Shown here: positions 42,657 to 51,368 of the stretch, piece after piece
Layout: the number at the start of each line of letters is the position of its first letter
Numbering within the stretch: position 1 is the first letter of the stretch
DNA from: Halosimplex litoreum
GTDB taxonomy: Archaea; Halobacteriota; Halobacteria; Halobacteriales; Haloarculaceae
Direction of reading: 5' to 3'
Length of the DNA stretch: 64,000 bases
Assembly (NCBI RefSeq): GCF_016065055.1
Contig: NZ_CP065856.1
Location: 3,595,836-3,659,835, forward strand
Made by a program: the position numbers and the translations under genes
Notes under the pieces: generated by a model
Told to the model about the DNA's origin: nothing
What the model saw: the letters and a program-made list of their open reading frames with translations, nothing else
Database searches by the model: none

Positions 42657-45563
42657 TCAGTCCCAGAAGCTCCGGGTGCGGGCGTACTCGCGCTCTCGGC
42701 GCAGGATATCCCGATAGAACTCGTCTTCGTCCTCGCGGAGTTTGTTGATGATGCGGGCGGCGTTGCGCGGGCCGACGCCGCGGGCAGCTAGGGCGATCAC
42801 GGCCTGCTTGCCGTGGGCCTGGACCAGGCTCGCCGACTTGTACGCTCGCTCGGTCTGTTTCTCCTGCTCGTCGTCCTTCTCCGTCGCTTTCACCGCCGAG
42901 ACGACCTCGTCGGCCCAGGGATTGAGCGCGGCGATCCGGGTCGACCCGCAGTCGGGACACTCCGGCCGGTCCCGGATCCGCTTGACCGGTTTCTTGCGCT
43001 CCCAGTCCCGGCAGTGCAGACAGAAGAGGATCATCCGGTCGCTCCGGATGCGCTCTTTGACCGTCTGGATGACGCTCGCGTCGGCGTGGTCGGGGGAGAG
43101 TAACTCCTGGCCGGCGCTGCGGCCGCCGAGGCCGATCGGGGTGCGGTCGCCGAGCAACTCGACGGAGAGGTCGCCCGATTGGATCCGTTCGAGCACGGCG
43201 GCCGCCCCGTCCACGTCGAGTTCCTCGTGGAGGATCTCGCGGACGGCTTCGTCGTAGACGGGCGTGTCCTCCAAGGCGTCCATGAGGCGGTCGCGGCCGA
43301 ACCGATTCGAACTCCCGCGACCGCGCCAGCGCTTGAGTGCGCCGAACTTCGTCGCGACCTGGGCGACCTTGAACTTCAGCGAGTCGGCGTTGTTCAGCGA
43401 GAGTTCGACGAGTTCGGCGACGTGGTCGGGGTCGGTGTCTTCGAGCACGTCCAGCGCGTCGGTCGCCGAGGCGTTGCGGGGCACTTCCAGTTCGATCCGG
43501 TAGGGGTCGATCTCCATCCCCACCGACGAGCCGGTGGCCTGCCCGAGCAGTGCCGACAGCAGCCGCCCCAGCGTCTCGTTGATCTTGTGGCCGAACGCGG
43601 CGACGACGACGAGTTCGCGCCCGCGGAACTCGACCAGTATCGTGTCGTCGGTGGGGATCGGATGCTCGGGGTCGTGGTCGGCCAGCTGTTCGAGGCCGAC
43701 GGCGACGGTGTCGGCGTCGCCGTCGTAGCGAGCGGTGAACTCCCGCGCGACCGAGTCGACGGGCGCGCCCGACGCCAGTTGCCGGCCAGCGATACCGCGC
43801 AGCTCGCCGACCTCCTGGGCGACGGCGTAGGGGACGGGGATCTCCTGGCCGGTCCAGGAGGGCACCTCACCCCCCGGGTCCTCGACGGGCGAGACGGTGA
43901 CGACCTCTTCCTCTTCGTCGATCTCGGTGATGCGCCACATCTCGCCGCGCTGGATGAATATCTCCCCGGGCGTCGCGAAGTTGACGACGAACCGCTCGTC
44001 CAGCGTGCCCACGTCGCGGCCGCTGGCCACGTCCTCGACGCTGTAGGTCGCCTCGTCGGGGATCATCGAGAGGTTGTGATAGAAGTACTGCCAGGTGCCA
44101 CGGCGCTTCTGGATCTCGTCGACGTCCTCTTCGAGCCAGACGACCTCGTTGCCCGCCAGCTCGCGGACGACCGACTCGAACGCCCGTTCGTCGAGGTCGC
44201 GGAACGGGTAGGCCCGGGTGAGGATCTCGTAGGCCCGCATGGCCCGTATCTCGCCGAAGTCCATGACGAGGCCGGCGATCTGGTTGGCGACGGTGTCGAG
44301 GCTCCCGTCGTGGATGTCGGCGGACTCGACCTCGCCCGAGCGGGCCTTGCGGGCGATCGCGAGCGCCTCCAGGGTATCGTCGGGGTGGGTCGTCACGACG
44401 GTGCCCCGCGAGACCTGGTCGCGGCGGTGGCCGGCGCGACCGACCCGCTGGAGCAGGCGCGTCACCTGTCGCGGGCTGTTGTACTGGATCACGTGGTCGA
44501 CGTGGCCCACGTCGATCCCGAGTTCCATCGACGACGTGCAGAGCAGCCCGTCGAGTTCGCCCGACTTGAAGTCGTCTTCCACCTCGATACGGGACGCCTT
44601 GGCCAGCGAGCCGTGGTGGACGCCGACGTTCGCGTCGAGTTCTTTGAACCGCGAGCCAAGCGCCTCGGCCAGCTGGCGCGTGTTGACGAAGATCAGCGTC
44701 GACTCGTACTCTGAGACGAGTTCGGTGATGTAGCGGACGTGACTCGCGAACTCCGGTTCGGTCATCAGCTCGCCGGCCAGCCGCTCGTCCTCCTCGCGGA
44801 TCTCGGGCGAGCGGACGCGCACGTCGAGGCGACTGCCCACGTCGATCTCGACGACCGTCGAGCCCCGGCCGCCGGTGAGAAACCGGCCCACCTCGGCGGG
44901 GTCACCCACGGTCGCCGACAGGCCGATCCGCTGGAAGTCGTCGGCGAGTTCGACCAGCCGTTCGAGCCCGACGGTCATCTGCGCGCCGCGCTTGGAGACG
45001 GCGAGTTCGTGGACCTCGTCGACGACGACGTGGTCGACGTCGGCCAGCGCGGTCCGGAGCTTCGACCCGGTGAGCATCGCCTGGAGCGTCTCGGGCGTCG
45101 TCACGAGTACGTCCGGCGGGTCGTTCGCTTGCTTCTGACGCTGGTAGTCCGTCGTGTCGCCGTGGCGCACCTGCACGTCCAGGTCCAGGCGGTCGCCCCA
45201 CCACTCGAGTCGTTCGCGCATGTCGCGGTTGAGCGCGCGGAGCGGCGTGATGTAGAGCGCGCCGATGCCGAACCGCTCTTCGCCCTCGAGGGCGTTCAAC
45301 ACGGGGAGCATCGCCGTCTCGGTCTTGCCGGTCCCGGTCGGCGCGACGACGAGGACGTTCTCGCCGTCGACCAGGGGCGGGATCGCCTCGCGCTGTGGCT
45401 CGGTCGGCGTCGTGAACCCGCGCTCGGACAGGGCGGCCCGGACCTCCGGTCCGAGTGCGGTGAACGCCGCCGGATCGCCCGAGTGGGCGGCGCCCCCGTC
45501 GGCTCCGTCCGACCCCTGCTCGTCCAGAGATTCGGCGTCACCGGTGGCACCGGCGTCTGTCAT
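42657..45563 (-). CDS. lhr: Lhr-type DEAD/DEAH superfamily 2 helicase
   Basis: A 968-residue helicase. Motif I is VAPTGTGKTE, motif II DEVH (VVVDEVHELAVSK), motif III SATV, motif IV LIFVNTRQLAEALG and motif VI QRVGRAGHRRDQ. The Lhr winged-helix and core domains follow. The C-terminus holds a zinc finger, CLHCRDW...CPDCGSTRIA, then a helix-hairpin-helix-like end (ALAARGVGPRNAARIINKL). Lhr unwinds DNA or RNA-DNA hybrids and is linked to repair. The acidic 25-residue start is halophile-typical. There is 142 bp between it and the ABC gene. Confidence 0.92.
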   Translation of the reverse strand: MTDAGATGDAESLDEQGSDGADGGAAHSGDPAAFTALGPEVRAALSERGFTTPTEPQREAIPPLVDGENVLVVAPTGTGKTETAMLPVLNALEGEERFGIGALYITPLRALNRDMRERLEWWGDRLDLDVQVRHGDTTDYQRQKQANDPPDVLVTTPETLQAMLTGSKLRTALADVDHVVVDEVHELAVSKRGAQMTVGLERLVELADDFQRIGLSATVGDPAEVGRFLTGGRGSTVVEIDVGSRLDVRVRSPEIREEDERLAGELMTEPEFASHVRYITELVSEYESTLIFVNTRQLAEALGSRFKELDANVGVHHGSLAKASRIEVEDDFKSGELDGLLCTSSMELGIDVGHVDHVIQYNSPRQVTRLLQRVGRAGHRRDQVSRGTVVTTHPDDTLEALAIARKARSGEVESADIHDGSLDTVANQIAGLVMDFGEIRAMRAYEILTRAYPFRDLDERAFESVVRELAGNEVVWLEEDVDEIQKRRGTWQYFYHNLSMIPDEATYSVEDVASGRDVGTLDERFVVNFATPGEIFIQRGEMWRITEIDEEEEVVTVSPVEDPGGEVPSWTGQEIPVPYAVAQEVGELRGIAGRQLASGAPVDSVAREFTARYDGDADTVAVGLEQLADHDPEHPIPTDDTILVEFRGRELVVVAAFGHKINETLGRLLSALLGQATGSSVGMEIDPYRIELEVPRNASATDALDVLEDTDPDHVAELVELSLNNADSLKFKVAQVATKFGALKRWRGRGSSNRFGRDRLMDALEDTPVYDEAVREILHEELDVDGAAAVLERIQSGDLSVELLGDRTPIGLGGRSAGQELLSPDHADASVIQTVKERIRSDRMILFCLHCRDWERKKPVKRIRDRPECPDCGSTRIAALNPWADEVVSAVKATEKDDEQEKQTERAYKSASLVQAHGKQAVIALAARGVGPRNAARIINKLREDEDEFYRDILRREREYARTRSFWD

Positions 45564-45748
45564 CTGGCGTGCCTACGGGTTTGAACCGATTAAGCGCCCC
45601 GATCTCTACACCGATCGATAGTATTCTGTGATATTGGGGTTATAGAGAAATATTAGTTTTGCGCCGATTCCCAGCGGGGGGGAGGACCGGAGAGGTGTTA
45701 ACAGCGGTCGGCACGAACGACGATACGAGGAACGCCCTCTGAGGACAC

Positions 45749-46408
45749 ATGTGTGAACACACTCACAGGACGGGACGGGAGCGAGTCGCCGGATCGCGCG
45801 CCCGCGGGAACACGAGGCCTGACCGGGCCGAGACAGCCGCGACCGCTTCGATCCGCCGACGGACGGTTCTCCTCGGTGGCGCGGCGACGCTAGCGGCGCT
45901 CGCGGGGTGTGGCGGGTCGGACACGTCGGACGCGCCCGAGGCTGTCGGGCTGACGACCGAGGACCGATGCGACGTGTGCGGGATGGTGATCCCGAACCAC
46001 CCCGGTCCGAGCGCCGAGATATTTTACGCGGACGAGCGACCCTCGGGCCACGACAACCCGGCGCGGTTCGACAGCACCTGGGAGGCGTTCCAGTACGACT
46101 TCGAGCGTCGGGACAGGGGCTGGAACACTGCCGCGTTCTACGTCACCGACTACTCCGCAGTCGACTACTCGGTTTCCGAGGAGGGCGGGGACTCGGTCAT
46201 CTCCACTCATCCAGAGGCCGACGCGTTCGCCGACGCCGACTCGGTCACGTTCGTCGTCGGCTCGGCGGTCAAAGGCGCGATGGGCAGGGACCTGATCGCC
46301 TTCACGGAGCGAGGCGACGCCGAGTCGTTCCGCGACGAGTACGGCGGGTCCCTCGCCGCGTTCGACGAGGTGACCCCCGAGACGATCGCACAGCTCGGCC
46401 GGGCCTGA
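45749..46408 (+). CDS. nosL: NosL-family copper lipoprotein
   Basis: A 219-residue exported Cu(I)-binding accessory protein. The signal SIRRRTVLLGGAATLAALAGC has a twin-Arg motif and a lipobox Cys54; the region before it is unusually long (34 residues). The copper motif CDVCGM is at residues 74-79, followed by FYADERPSGHDNPARF, AFYVTDYS and SFRDEYGGSLAAF, all typical of NosL. NosL delivers copper to nitrous oxide reductase with NosDFY. It is first of four same-strand genes, 2 bp before nosD. No nosZ is present in the window. Confidence 0.87.
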   Translation: MCEHTHRTGRERVAGSRARGNTRPDRAETAATASIRRRTVLLGGAATLAALAGCGGSDTSDAPEAVGLTTEDRCDVCGMVIPNHPGPSAEIFYADERPSGHDNPARFDSTWEAFQYDFERRDRGWNTAAFYVTDYSAVDYSVSEEGGDSVISTHPEADAFADADSVTFVVGSAVKGAMGRDLIAFTERGDAESFRDEYGGSLAAFDEVTPETIAQLGRA

Positions 46409-46410
46409 CG

Positions 46411-48303
46411 ATGGACGTACGGTTCGTCGGGGCCGCCGTCGTCGCGCTCGTGGCGGTGAGCGCCGCCGGGTTTCTGGTCGGTACCGGCGGGGGCGAGATC
46501 CGGCCGGTCGACTTCGAGGAGACGCTGCGGATGGGGATGACCGGCGTCGACGTGCGGACGGCCGAGGCCAGGGGTCACGCCCTCCCGCGGGCGCAGGTGT
46601 TCTACGGCCAGTACGAGTACGTCGTCGGCTACTACGGCGTCGAGTCGCTCGTCTCCCAGCTGGAGAGCGGGACGGCCGCCCGCCAGTTCGGCGACCCGCT
46701 CGCCGTCTTCGTGACCGACTTCTCCGGTTCCGACCCGTCGCTGGTCGACGGCGGCGCCATCGACCCGAGCACCGACCCGGCCGTCGGGTGGGTCCGGGCA
46801 GACACGGCGGTCTACGTCGTCGACAGCGGCGCGCGGACGCCGACCGGCCCGACCGCACTCCCGTTCTCGGATCGGGCGGACGCCCGCGCGTTCGCGGACG
46901 AGTACGGCGGCCGGGTCGTGTCGTGGACGGCGCTGCCGGCGGCCGTCGAATCCGGCGGGCGAGCGACCGAGGCGTCGCTGCGCGAGGCGGTCGAGAACCG
47001 CTCGGCCTGGGCCGACCGGACCGTCGACGACCGGCGAGCGCTCCGCGAGCGCCCGGTCTCGGTCGTCGTCGGCCGGGACGCGCCGGACCTGGCCGGCGCC
47101 GTCGCGGCCGCCCCGCCGAACACGACGGTCGAACTACCGCCCGGCACCTACGACGCGAACCTGACCGTCGCGAAGCCGGTGACGATCCGCGGGTCGGGAC
47201 CGGAGACGGTGCTCGACGGCGGCGGGAACGGCACCGTCCTGCGGGTCCACGGCGATCGGGTCGCGATCACGTCCCTTTCGGTCGCCGGGGTCGGTACCGT
47301 CGGCTCGCGGTCGCCGCCCGAGGACCCCGACGACCCCGTCGGAACCACGCTGGTCTACGCTCGGAGCGACGCGGGCATCGCCCTGGTCGACGCCGAGGAG
47401 TCGCTCGTCGCCGACGTGCGGGTCGACACCGCCTCGACGGGCGTCAGTCTCCGACACAGCGACCGGTCGGTCGTCCGGAACGTCACGGTTCGGGGGGCCG
47501 ACACCATCGCCGCCGGCTCGATGGGGGTGTTGCCCATCTCCTCGCGGGTCGTCGTCGAGGACGTGGAGACCCGCGGCGGCCGCGACGGCGTCTACGTCCA
47601 CCGTGCTCACGGGAGCGTGATCCGAGACAACCACATGGTCGGCGGTCGCTACGGCGTCCACGAGATGTTCACGTCGGACTTGCTCGTGGCGAACAACACG
47701 GTCCGCGAGACGGAGGGCGCGGTCGTCCTCATGACGCGGCCGTCGAACAACGCCGTCGTGGGCAACCGCGCCGTCGACAACCGTGCGGGAGTCGTCGCAG
47801 TCGGCGACGCGTCGCTGTTCGCCGACAACGTGCTGGCGGACAACCGGATCGGCCTCGATCTCGGGTCGACCCGCTCGCTCGTGACCGGCAACACCATCGC
47901 GGACAACGACGTTGGGATCCGGTCGGTGACGCTACTGCCGACGAACGACCTGATCGCCAACGACGTGGTCGACAACGAACGGCCGGCGGTCGCGTCGAGC
48001 GGTCCCGTCCACGTCTGGACGGTCGCCGACCGCGGCAACTACTGGGGACCGGTCCCCGGGCTCGACCGCGACGGCGACGGCGCCGTCGACCGACCGTTCC
48101 GCCCGACCGGACGCGTCGACGTGGCGGCCAGTCGAGCGCCGGGAGGCCCGACGCTCTCGCGGGCGCCCGCGCTCGGCCTCCTGCGAGCGGTCGCCGGGAC
48201 CGTTCCGGGTCTACGCGAGGGCGGCGCGGTGGACACGGCGCCCCGGGTCGAACCGGTCCGCCCCCAGCGGCTCCGGGAGGTGCGAAACGGAACGTATGAG
48301 TGA
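46411..48303 (+). CDS. nosD: NosD-type beta-helix protein with an N-terminal NosL-like domain
   Basis: A 630-residue exported protein. One N-terminal hydrophobic helix (about 5-25) may be signal or anchor. Residues about 60-185 align by eye with the neighbouring NosL (AQVFYGQY, AVFVTDFS, ADARAFADEYGGRVV) but lack its CxxCGM copper motif. Residues about 205-560 are the right-handed beta-helix of NosD with repeats such as VRGADTIAAG and NVLADNRIGLDLG. The C-terminus has a Pro/Arg-rich tail. NosD works with the NosFY ABC transporter. Its stop overlaps nosF by 8 bp. Confidence 0.87.
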   Translation: MDVRFVGAAVVALVAVSAAGFLVGTGGGEIRPVDFEETLRMGMTGVDVRTAEARGHALPRAQVFYGQYEYVVGYYGVESLVSQLESGTAARQFGDPLAVFVTDFSGSDPSLVDGGAIDPSTDPAVGWVRADTAVYVVDSGARTPTGPTALPFSDRADARAFADEYGGRVVSWTALPAAVESGGRATEASLREAVENRSAWADRTVDDRRALRERPVSVVVGRDAPDLAGAVAAAPPNTTVELPPGTYDANLTVAKPVTIRGSGPETVLDGGGNGTVLRVHGDRVAITSLSVAGVGTVGSRSPPEDPDDPVGTTLVYARSDAGIALVDAEESLVADVRVDTASTGVSLRHSDRSVVRNVTVRGADTIAAGSMGVLPISSRVVVEDVETRGGRDGVYVHRAHGSVIRDNHMVGGRYGVHEMFTSDLLVANNTVRETEGAVVLMTRPSNNAVVGNRAVDNRAGVVAVGDASLFADNVLADNRIGLDLGSTRSLVTGNTIADNDVGIRSVTLLPTNDLIANDVVDNERPAVASSGPVHVWTVADRGNYWGPVPGLDRDGDGAVDRPFRPTGRVDVAASRAPGGPTLSRAPALGLLRAVAGTVPGLREGGAVDTAPRVEPVRPQRLREVRNGTYE

Positions 48304-49159
48304 ACACGACGGCTCGACGACGGAGACGGCACCGGACGGTGACGAGACGACCGAGCGCGCCGCCGAGGCGACGGACGACGGCGATCCGGTCGACGGAGGG
48401 GGCGCTCGCGACGCCGACGGGCCCGGCGATGCCCTCGCGGTCGACGGTGTCGCACGGTCGTTCGGCGACGTGAGCGTCCTCGCGGACGTGTCGTTCACGG
48501 CCGACCGCGGGACGGTCGCCTGTCTGGTCGGCCCGAACGGTTCCGGGAAGACGACCCTCTTGCGGGTCGTCGCGGGCCTGCTCGCGCCGGACGCCGGGTC
48601 CGTCCTGCTCCCCGACGGCGGCGACCGCGCGGTCGGGTACCTGGCTCAGACCCCCGCCTTCCGTCCGCAGTTCACGCTCGCCGAGACGCTGGGGTTCTAC
48701 GGCGACCTCGCTGGCGTCGACGTCGACCCGGACGGGGTGCTGGAACGGGTCGGCCTCGAAGCGGTCGCCGACCGCCGCGTCGGAGCGCTGTCGGGCGGCA
48801 TGACGCGTCTGTTCGGGATCGCGGTGGCGACGATCGGCGACCCGCCGGTGCTCGTCCTCGACGAACCCTCCAGCGGACTCGACCCGACCATGACCGAGCA
48901 CGTGGGGTCGGTCGTTCGCGACCTGGCCGACGAGGGCCGGACGGTCCTGCTCGCGACCCACGAGCTGGGCACCGTCGACCGCGTCGGGGACACCGTCCTC
49001 GTCCTCGACGACGGGGTGATCCAGACGGCGGCCGCGCCCGACGCGTTGCGCCGCGAGACCGGCTCGGAGACGCTCACACACGCCGTCAACCAGTTCGTCC
49101 ACGGCGGCGCCGGCGACCTGACGGTCCGCGCCGGCACCTGGGAGGGCGCGGATGAGTGA
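48296..49159 (+). CDS. nosF: NosF-type ABC transporter ATP-binding protein
   Basis: A 287-residue ATPase. A 40-residue acidic Thr/Asp-rich start precedes the domain: Walker A GPNGSGKTTLLR, Q-loop YLAQTPAF, signature LSGGMTRLFGIA, Walker B VLVLDEPSSGLDP and switch His ATHELGT. It powers the NosY permease, thought to move a sulfur species or drive NosD for copper-site assembly. Start and stop overlap both neighbours by 8 bp, so synthesis of NosDFY is coupled. Confidence 0.9.
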   Translation: MSEHDGSTTETAPDGDETTERAAEATDDGDPVDGGGARDADGPGDALAVDGVARSFGDVSVLADVSFTADRGTVACLVGPNGSGKTTLLRVVAGLLAPDAGSVLLPDGGDRAVGYLAQTPAFRPQFTLAETLGFYGDLAGVDVDPDGVLERVGLEAVADRRVGALSGGMTRLFGIAVATIGDPPVLVLDEPSSGLDPTMTEHVGSVVRDLADEGRTVLLATHELGTVDRVGDTVLVLDDGVIQTAAAPDALRRETGSETLTHAVNQFVHGGAGDLTVRAGTWEGADE

Positions 49160-50045
49160 GGACTCGACGGCCGACGCGACGGCTGGGGCCGCCGCCGGCG
49201 AGCGCGGCACCACCGACCGTGGCGTCGGCGACCGGCTCCGGTCGCTTCGGGCGGTCGCCCAGCGGGCGTTCGACACCGTCGTCCGGACGCGAGCGTACCT
49301 CGCGCTGGCGCTCGTCTACGGGCTCGCCGTCGTCGCGCTCCCGCTGGCGGGCGGCGTCGGCGGGTACCTCCCGCTCGTCCTCGACCTGTCGACGCCGGTG
49401 GAGGTGCTCGTACCGCTGGTCGCCTTCGGGTTCGGGACCTGGAGCGTCCTCGCGGACGCGGCGAGCGGGGAACTCGACGCGATCCGGACCTTCCCGGTCG
49501 ACCGCTCGACGTACGTCCTCGGGACGTTCCTCGGTCGCGCGGTCGGGCTGCTCGTCGCAGTCCTCGCGCCGCTGGTGGCGCTGGGCGTCTCGGTCCCGTT
49601 CGTCCGGGAGCCGTCGACGGCCGTGTTCGTCTCTCACGCCACGGTCGACTCGCCGACGTTCTTCGCGCGGTTCGTCGCGCTGACGGCCGCCTACGCGCTC
49701 GTCTCGCTCGCACTCGCGATGGCCGTCTCGTCGCTCGCCCGCTCGCGCCGCGCCGCCGTCGCGGCCGCCGTCGTCGTCGCGCTGGCGGCCGTCGTCGGTG
49801 TCGACGCGCTGGTGGTTCTGGGGCTGGCTCAGGGGGTCGTCGGCCCGGACACGCTCGCGGTCGCGCTGGGGCTGAGCCCGACCGGTGCGTTCCGCGGCCT
49901 GGTCCTGTCGACCGCGACCGGCGGGATCGTCTCGACCGGGCCGCCCGCCGCGGACGTCGCGACGAGTCTCGTCGGTCTCCTCGGGTGGTTCGCCGTCGGA
50001 CTCGCCGTCGCCACGCTGGGTGCGTGGTCGCCCGGTAGGCGGTGA
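49152..50045 (+). CDS. nosY: NosY-type ABC transporter permease
   Basis: A 297-residue membrane protein with six predicted helices (about 48-66, 76-100, 128-150, 172-200, 206-235, 270-292). It contains GTWSVLADAASGELDAIRTFP and DRSTYVLGTFLGRAVG, the amphipathic and coupling region conserved in NosY. It partners NosF. The operon ends here; the next 250 bp hold no supported gene. Confidence 0.88.
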   Translation: MSEDSTADATAGAAAGERGTTDRGVGDRLRSLRAVAQRAFDTVVRTRAYLALALVYGLAVVALPLAGGVGGYLPLVLDLSTPVEVLVPLVAFGFGTWSVLADAASGELDAIRTFPVDRSTYVLGTFLGRAVGLLVAVLAPLVALGVSVPFVREPSTAVFVSHATVDSPTFFARFVALTAAYALVSLALAMAVSSLARSRRAAVAAAVVVALAAVVGVDALVVLGLAQGVVGPDTLAVALGLSPTGAFRGLVLSTATGGIVSTGPPAADVATSLVGLLGWFAVGLAVATLGAWSPGRR

Positions 50046-50302
50046 CCGGTCGTCCGCCGGGCGTGGGGACTGCCGTGGGCGGTCCCGTGTTTGGCAGCGA
50101 CGGACACCGACGATGCCGTCCGGTTGCGACACTCGGGGTCGCGTCCGAGGAGCGCCCGGGTCCGCCTTCGCGGCGGTACCGGCGAGACGACGGGAGCGGT
50201 CGGCAGTGTGGCTCGCCCTCGGCGTCGGCCTCGGACGGATCGTCCTGTCGGTCGCACTGATAGACGTGGTCCGACCGCTCGCCCCGACGGACGCGTTCGT
50301 GC

Positions 50303-50428
50303 TCAGAACGACTGCGCGAACGTCAACAGGTCCACGCCGATGATAAACAGCACGACGAGGACTGCGACGAGGATGATCGCTTTCAGGAACCACGGCATCG
50401 ATTGGTCGGCTGCAGGCGTATCGCTCAT
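50303..50428 (-). CDS. 41-residue single-helix protein, candidate small subunit of the ba3-type oxidase
   Basis: ATG 50428 opens a 41-residue frame: SDTPAADQSMPWFLKAII, one helix at about 14-34 (LKAIILVAVLVVLFIIGVDL) and a short outside end. Haem-copper oxidases of the ba3 type carry such a one-helix subunit (IIa or CbaD type). Its promoter bears the same TTGTCNNNNGACAA palindrome, at the same distance (36 nt), as the oxidase and copper-protein genes, which supports both its reality and its role. It is separated from the other oxidase genes by the regulator at 50.6 kb. Confidence 0.7.
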   Translation of the reverse strand: MSDTPAADQSMPWFLKAIILVAVLVVLFIIGVDLLTFAQSF

Positions 50429-50463
50429 ACGTCGGCTAGTCGCGGCGGTTCCCTCAACCCACC

Positions 50464-50479
50464 GTTGTCACACGACAAC
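50464..50479. promoter_or_regulatory. Operator-like palindrome, site A
   Basis: GTTGTC-ACAC-GACAAC is a perfect inverted repeat. Its near edge is 36 nt from ATG 50428 on the minus strand, just upstream of the TATA position. It also lies in the upstream region of the plus-strand regulator gene. One of four copies of TTGTCNNNNGACAA in this region. Confidence 0.75.
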
Positions 50480-50562
50480 GACGGCGGTCGGTCGGCCGAC
50501 GGCAGCGCGGACGCAGTCGCGTCACCGGGTCGCCGCCGCGACCGAAACTGACTGGCTACTGG

Positions 50563-50576
50563 CCGAACGAGTTCGG
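50563..50576. promoter_or_regulatory. Palindrome CCGAACGAGTTCGG before the regulator
   Basis: A perfect inverted repeat, CCGAAC-GA-GTTCGG, ends 5 nt before ATG 50582, covering the expected start of a leaderless transcript. The position suits autorepression. Its CGAAC...GTTCG half-sites recall motifs reported for anaerobic regulators of Haloferax, a resemblance recalled from memory and not verified. Confidence 0.55.
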
Positions 50577-50581
50577 GATAG

Positions 50582-51298
50582 ATGCGGGAGTTCGTCTTCA
50601 CGCTGACGTACGAGACGGGGGTCGACCCGCTGATGGACACGCTCGCGGCCGCGCCGGAAGCGCGGTCGACGGCGCTGGTCTGTCCGGGCTCCGAGTCGGA
50701 GGTATGGCGGCTCGACAGGGTCACGGGCCCGCAGGAGACGGTCGAGCGGGCAGCGGCGCTGATCGCCGACGAGAACCGTGATCTGATCTCGGTCAGCGAC
50801 CGCGGCTGCGCGGGGCGTCGATACAGTGACGTGCTCTCGGTGTCGGCGCGGCGGGCCGTCGTGTACACTCGCGTCTCCGAGGCGACCCGCTGTGACGCCG
50901 TCTCGCTGATCGCCAGGCGATATCTCACCGGCGGCGTCTTCGCGGAGGTGACCCGCCGCGGGTCCGAAGCGCGCTGGCGGATCCTCATGGAGAGCGACGA
51001 GAAGGTCGGGATGCTCTACGACACGGTCGGCGGAACGCTCAGGGAGGGGATCACCTACCGGTTCGAGCACCTCGAAGACGCCACGGAGTCGCCGTCGAAC
51101 CCGTTCGCGTCGCTGTCGCTCCGGCCCGAGCAGCGACAGGTGCTCGAACTGGCCGCGGAGATGGGATACTACGAGACCCCACGGGAGACGACGCTCGACG
51201 ATCTGGCGGCCGAACTGGACTGCCCGCGGTCGACCGTCTCCTATCGGCTCAGGCGCGCCGAGGCGGAACTCGTGGCCGGATTCATCTCGACGACCTGA
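50582..51298 (+). CDS. HTH_10 transcriptional regulator within the oxidase cluster
   Basis: A 238-residue regulator of the bacterio-opsin-activator type. The C-terminal HTH_10 domain (LRPEQRQVLELAAEMGYYETPR then LAAELDCPRSTVSYRLRR) binds DNA. The N-terminal about 160 residues have Cys at 34, 76 and 104 that could sense redox, metal or oxygen. This is reminiscent of cysteine-containing NarO/DmsR-type haloarchaeal regulators, though the spacing differs from what I recall for those. It is preceded by a palindrome at its own start and sits between nos genes and oxidase genes, so it is the best candidate reader of the four nearby TTGTCNNNNGACAA sites. Confidence 0.83.
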   Translation: MREFVFTLTYETGVDPLMDTLAAAPEARSTALVCPGSESEVWRLDRVTGPQETVERAAALIADENRDLISVSDRGCAGRRYSDVLSVSARRAVVYTRVSEATRCDAVSLIARRYLTGGVFAEVTRRGSEARWRILMESDEKVGMLYDTVGGTLREGITYRFEHLEDATESPSNPFASLSLRPEQRQVLELAAEMGYYETPRETTLDDLAAELDCPRSTVSYRLRRAEAELVAGFISTT

Positions 51299-51368
51299 GT
51301 CCGGTCGTCCGGGGAGCGACGAGGTACCGGCGTCGGCGACGCCGACGACGCCGACGACGCCGACCGCG

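Noticed and set aside
45749-50045. A complete nitrous oxide reductase operon
   Set aside because: Only nosL, nosD, nosF and nosY are present; no copper-cluster reductase gene is seen on either strand in this window.
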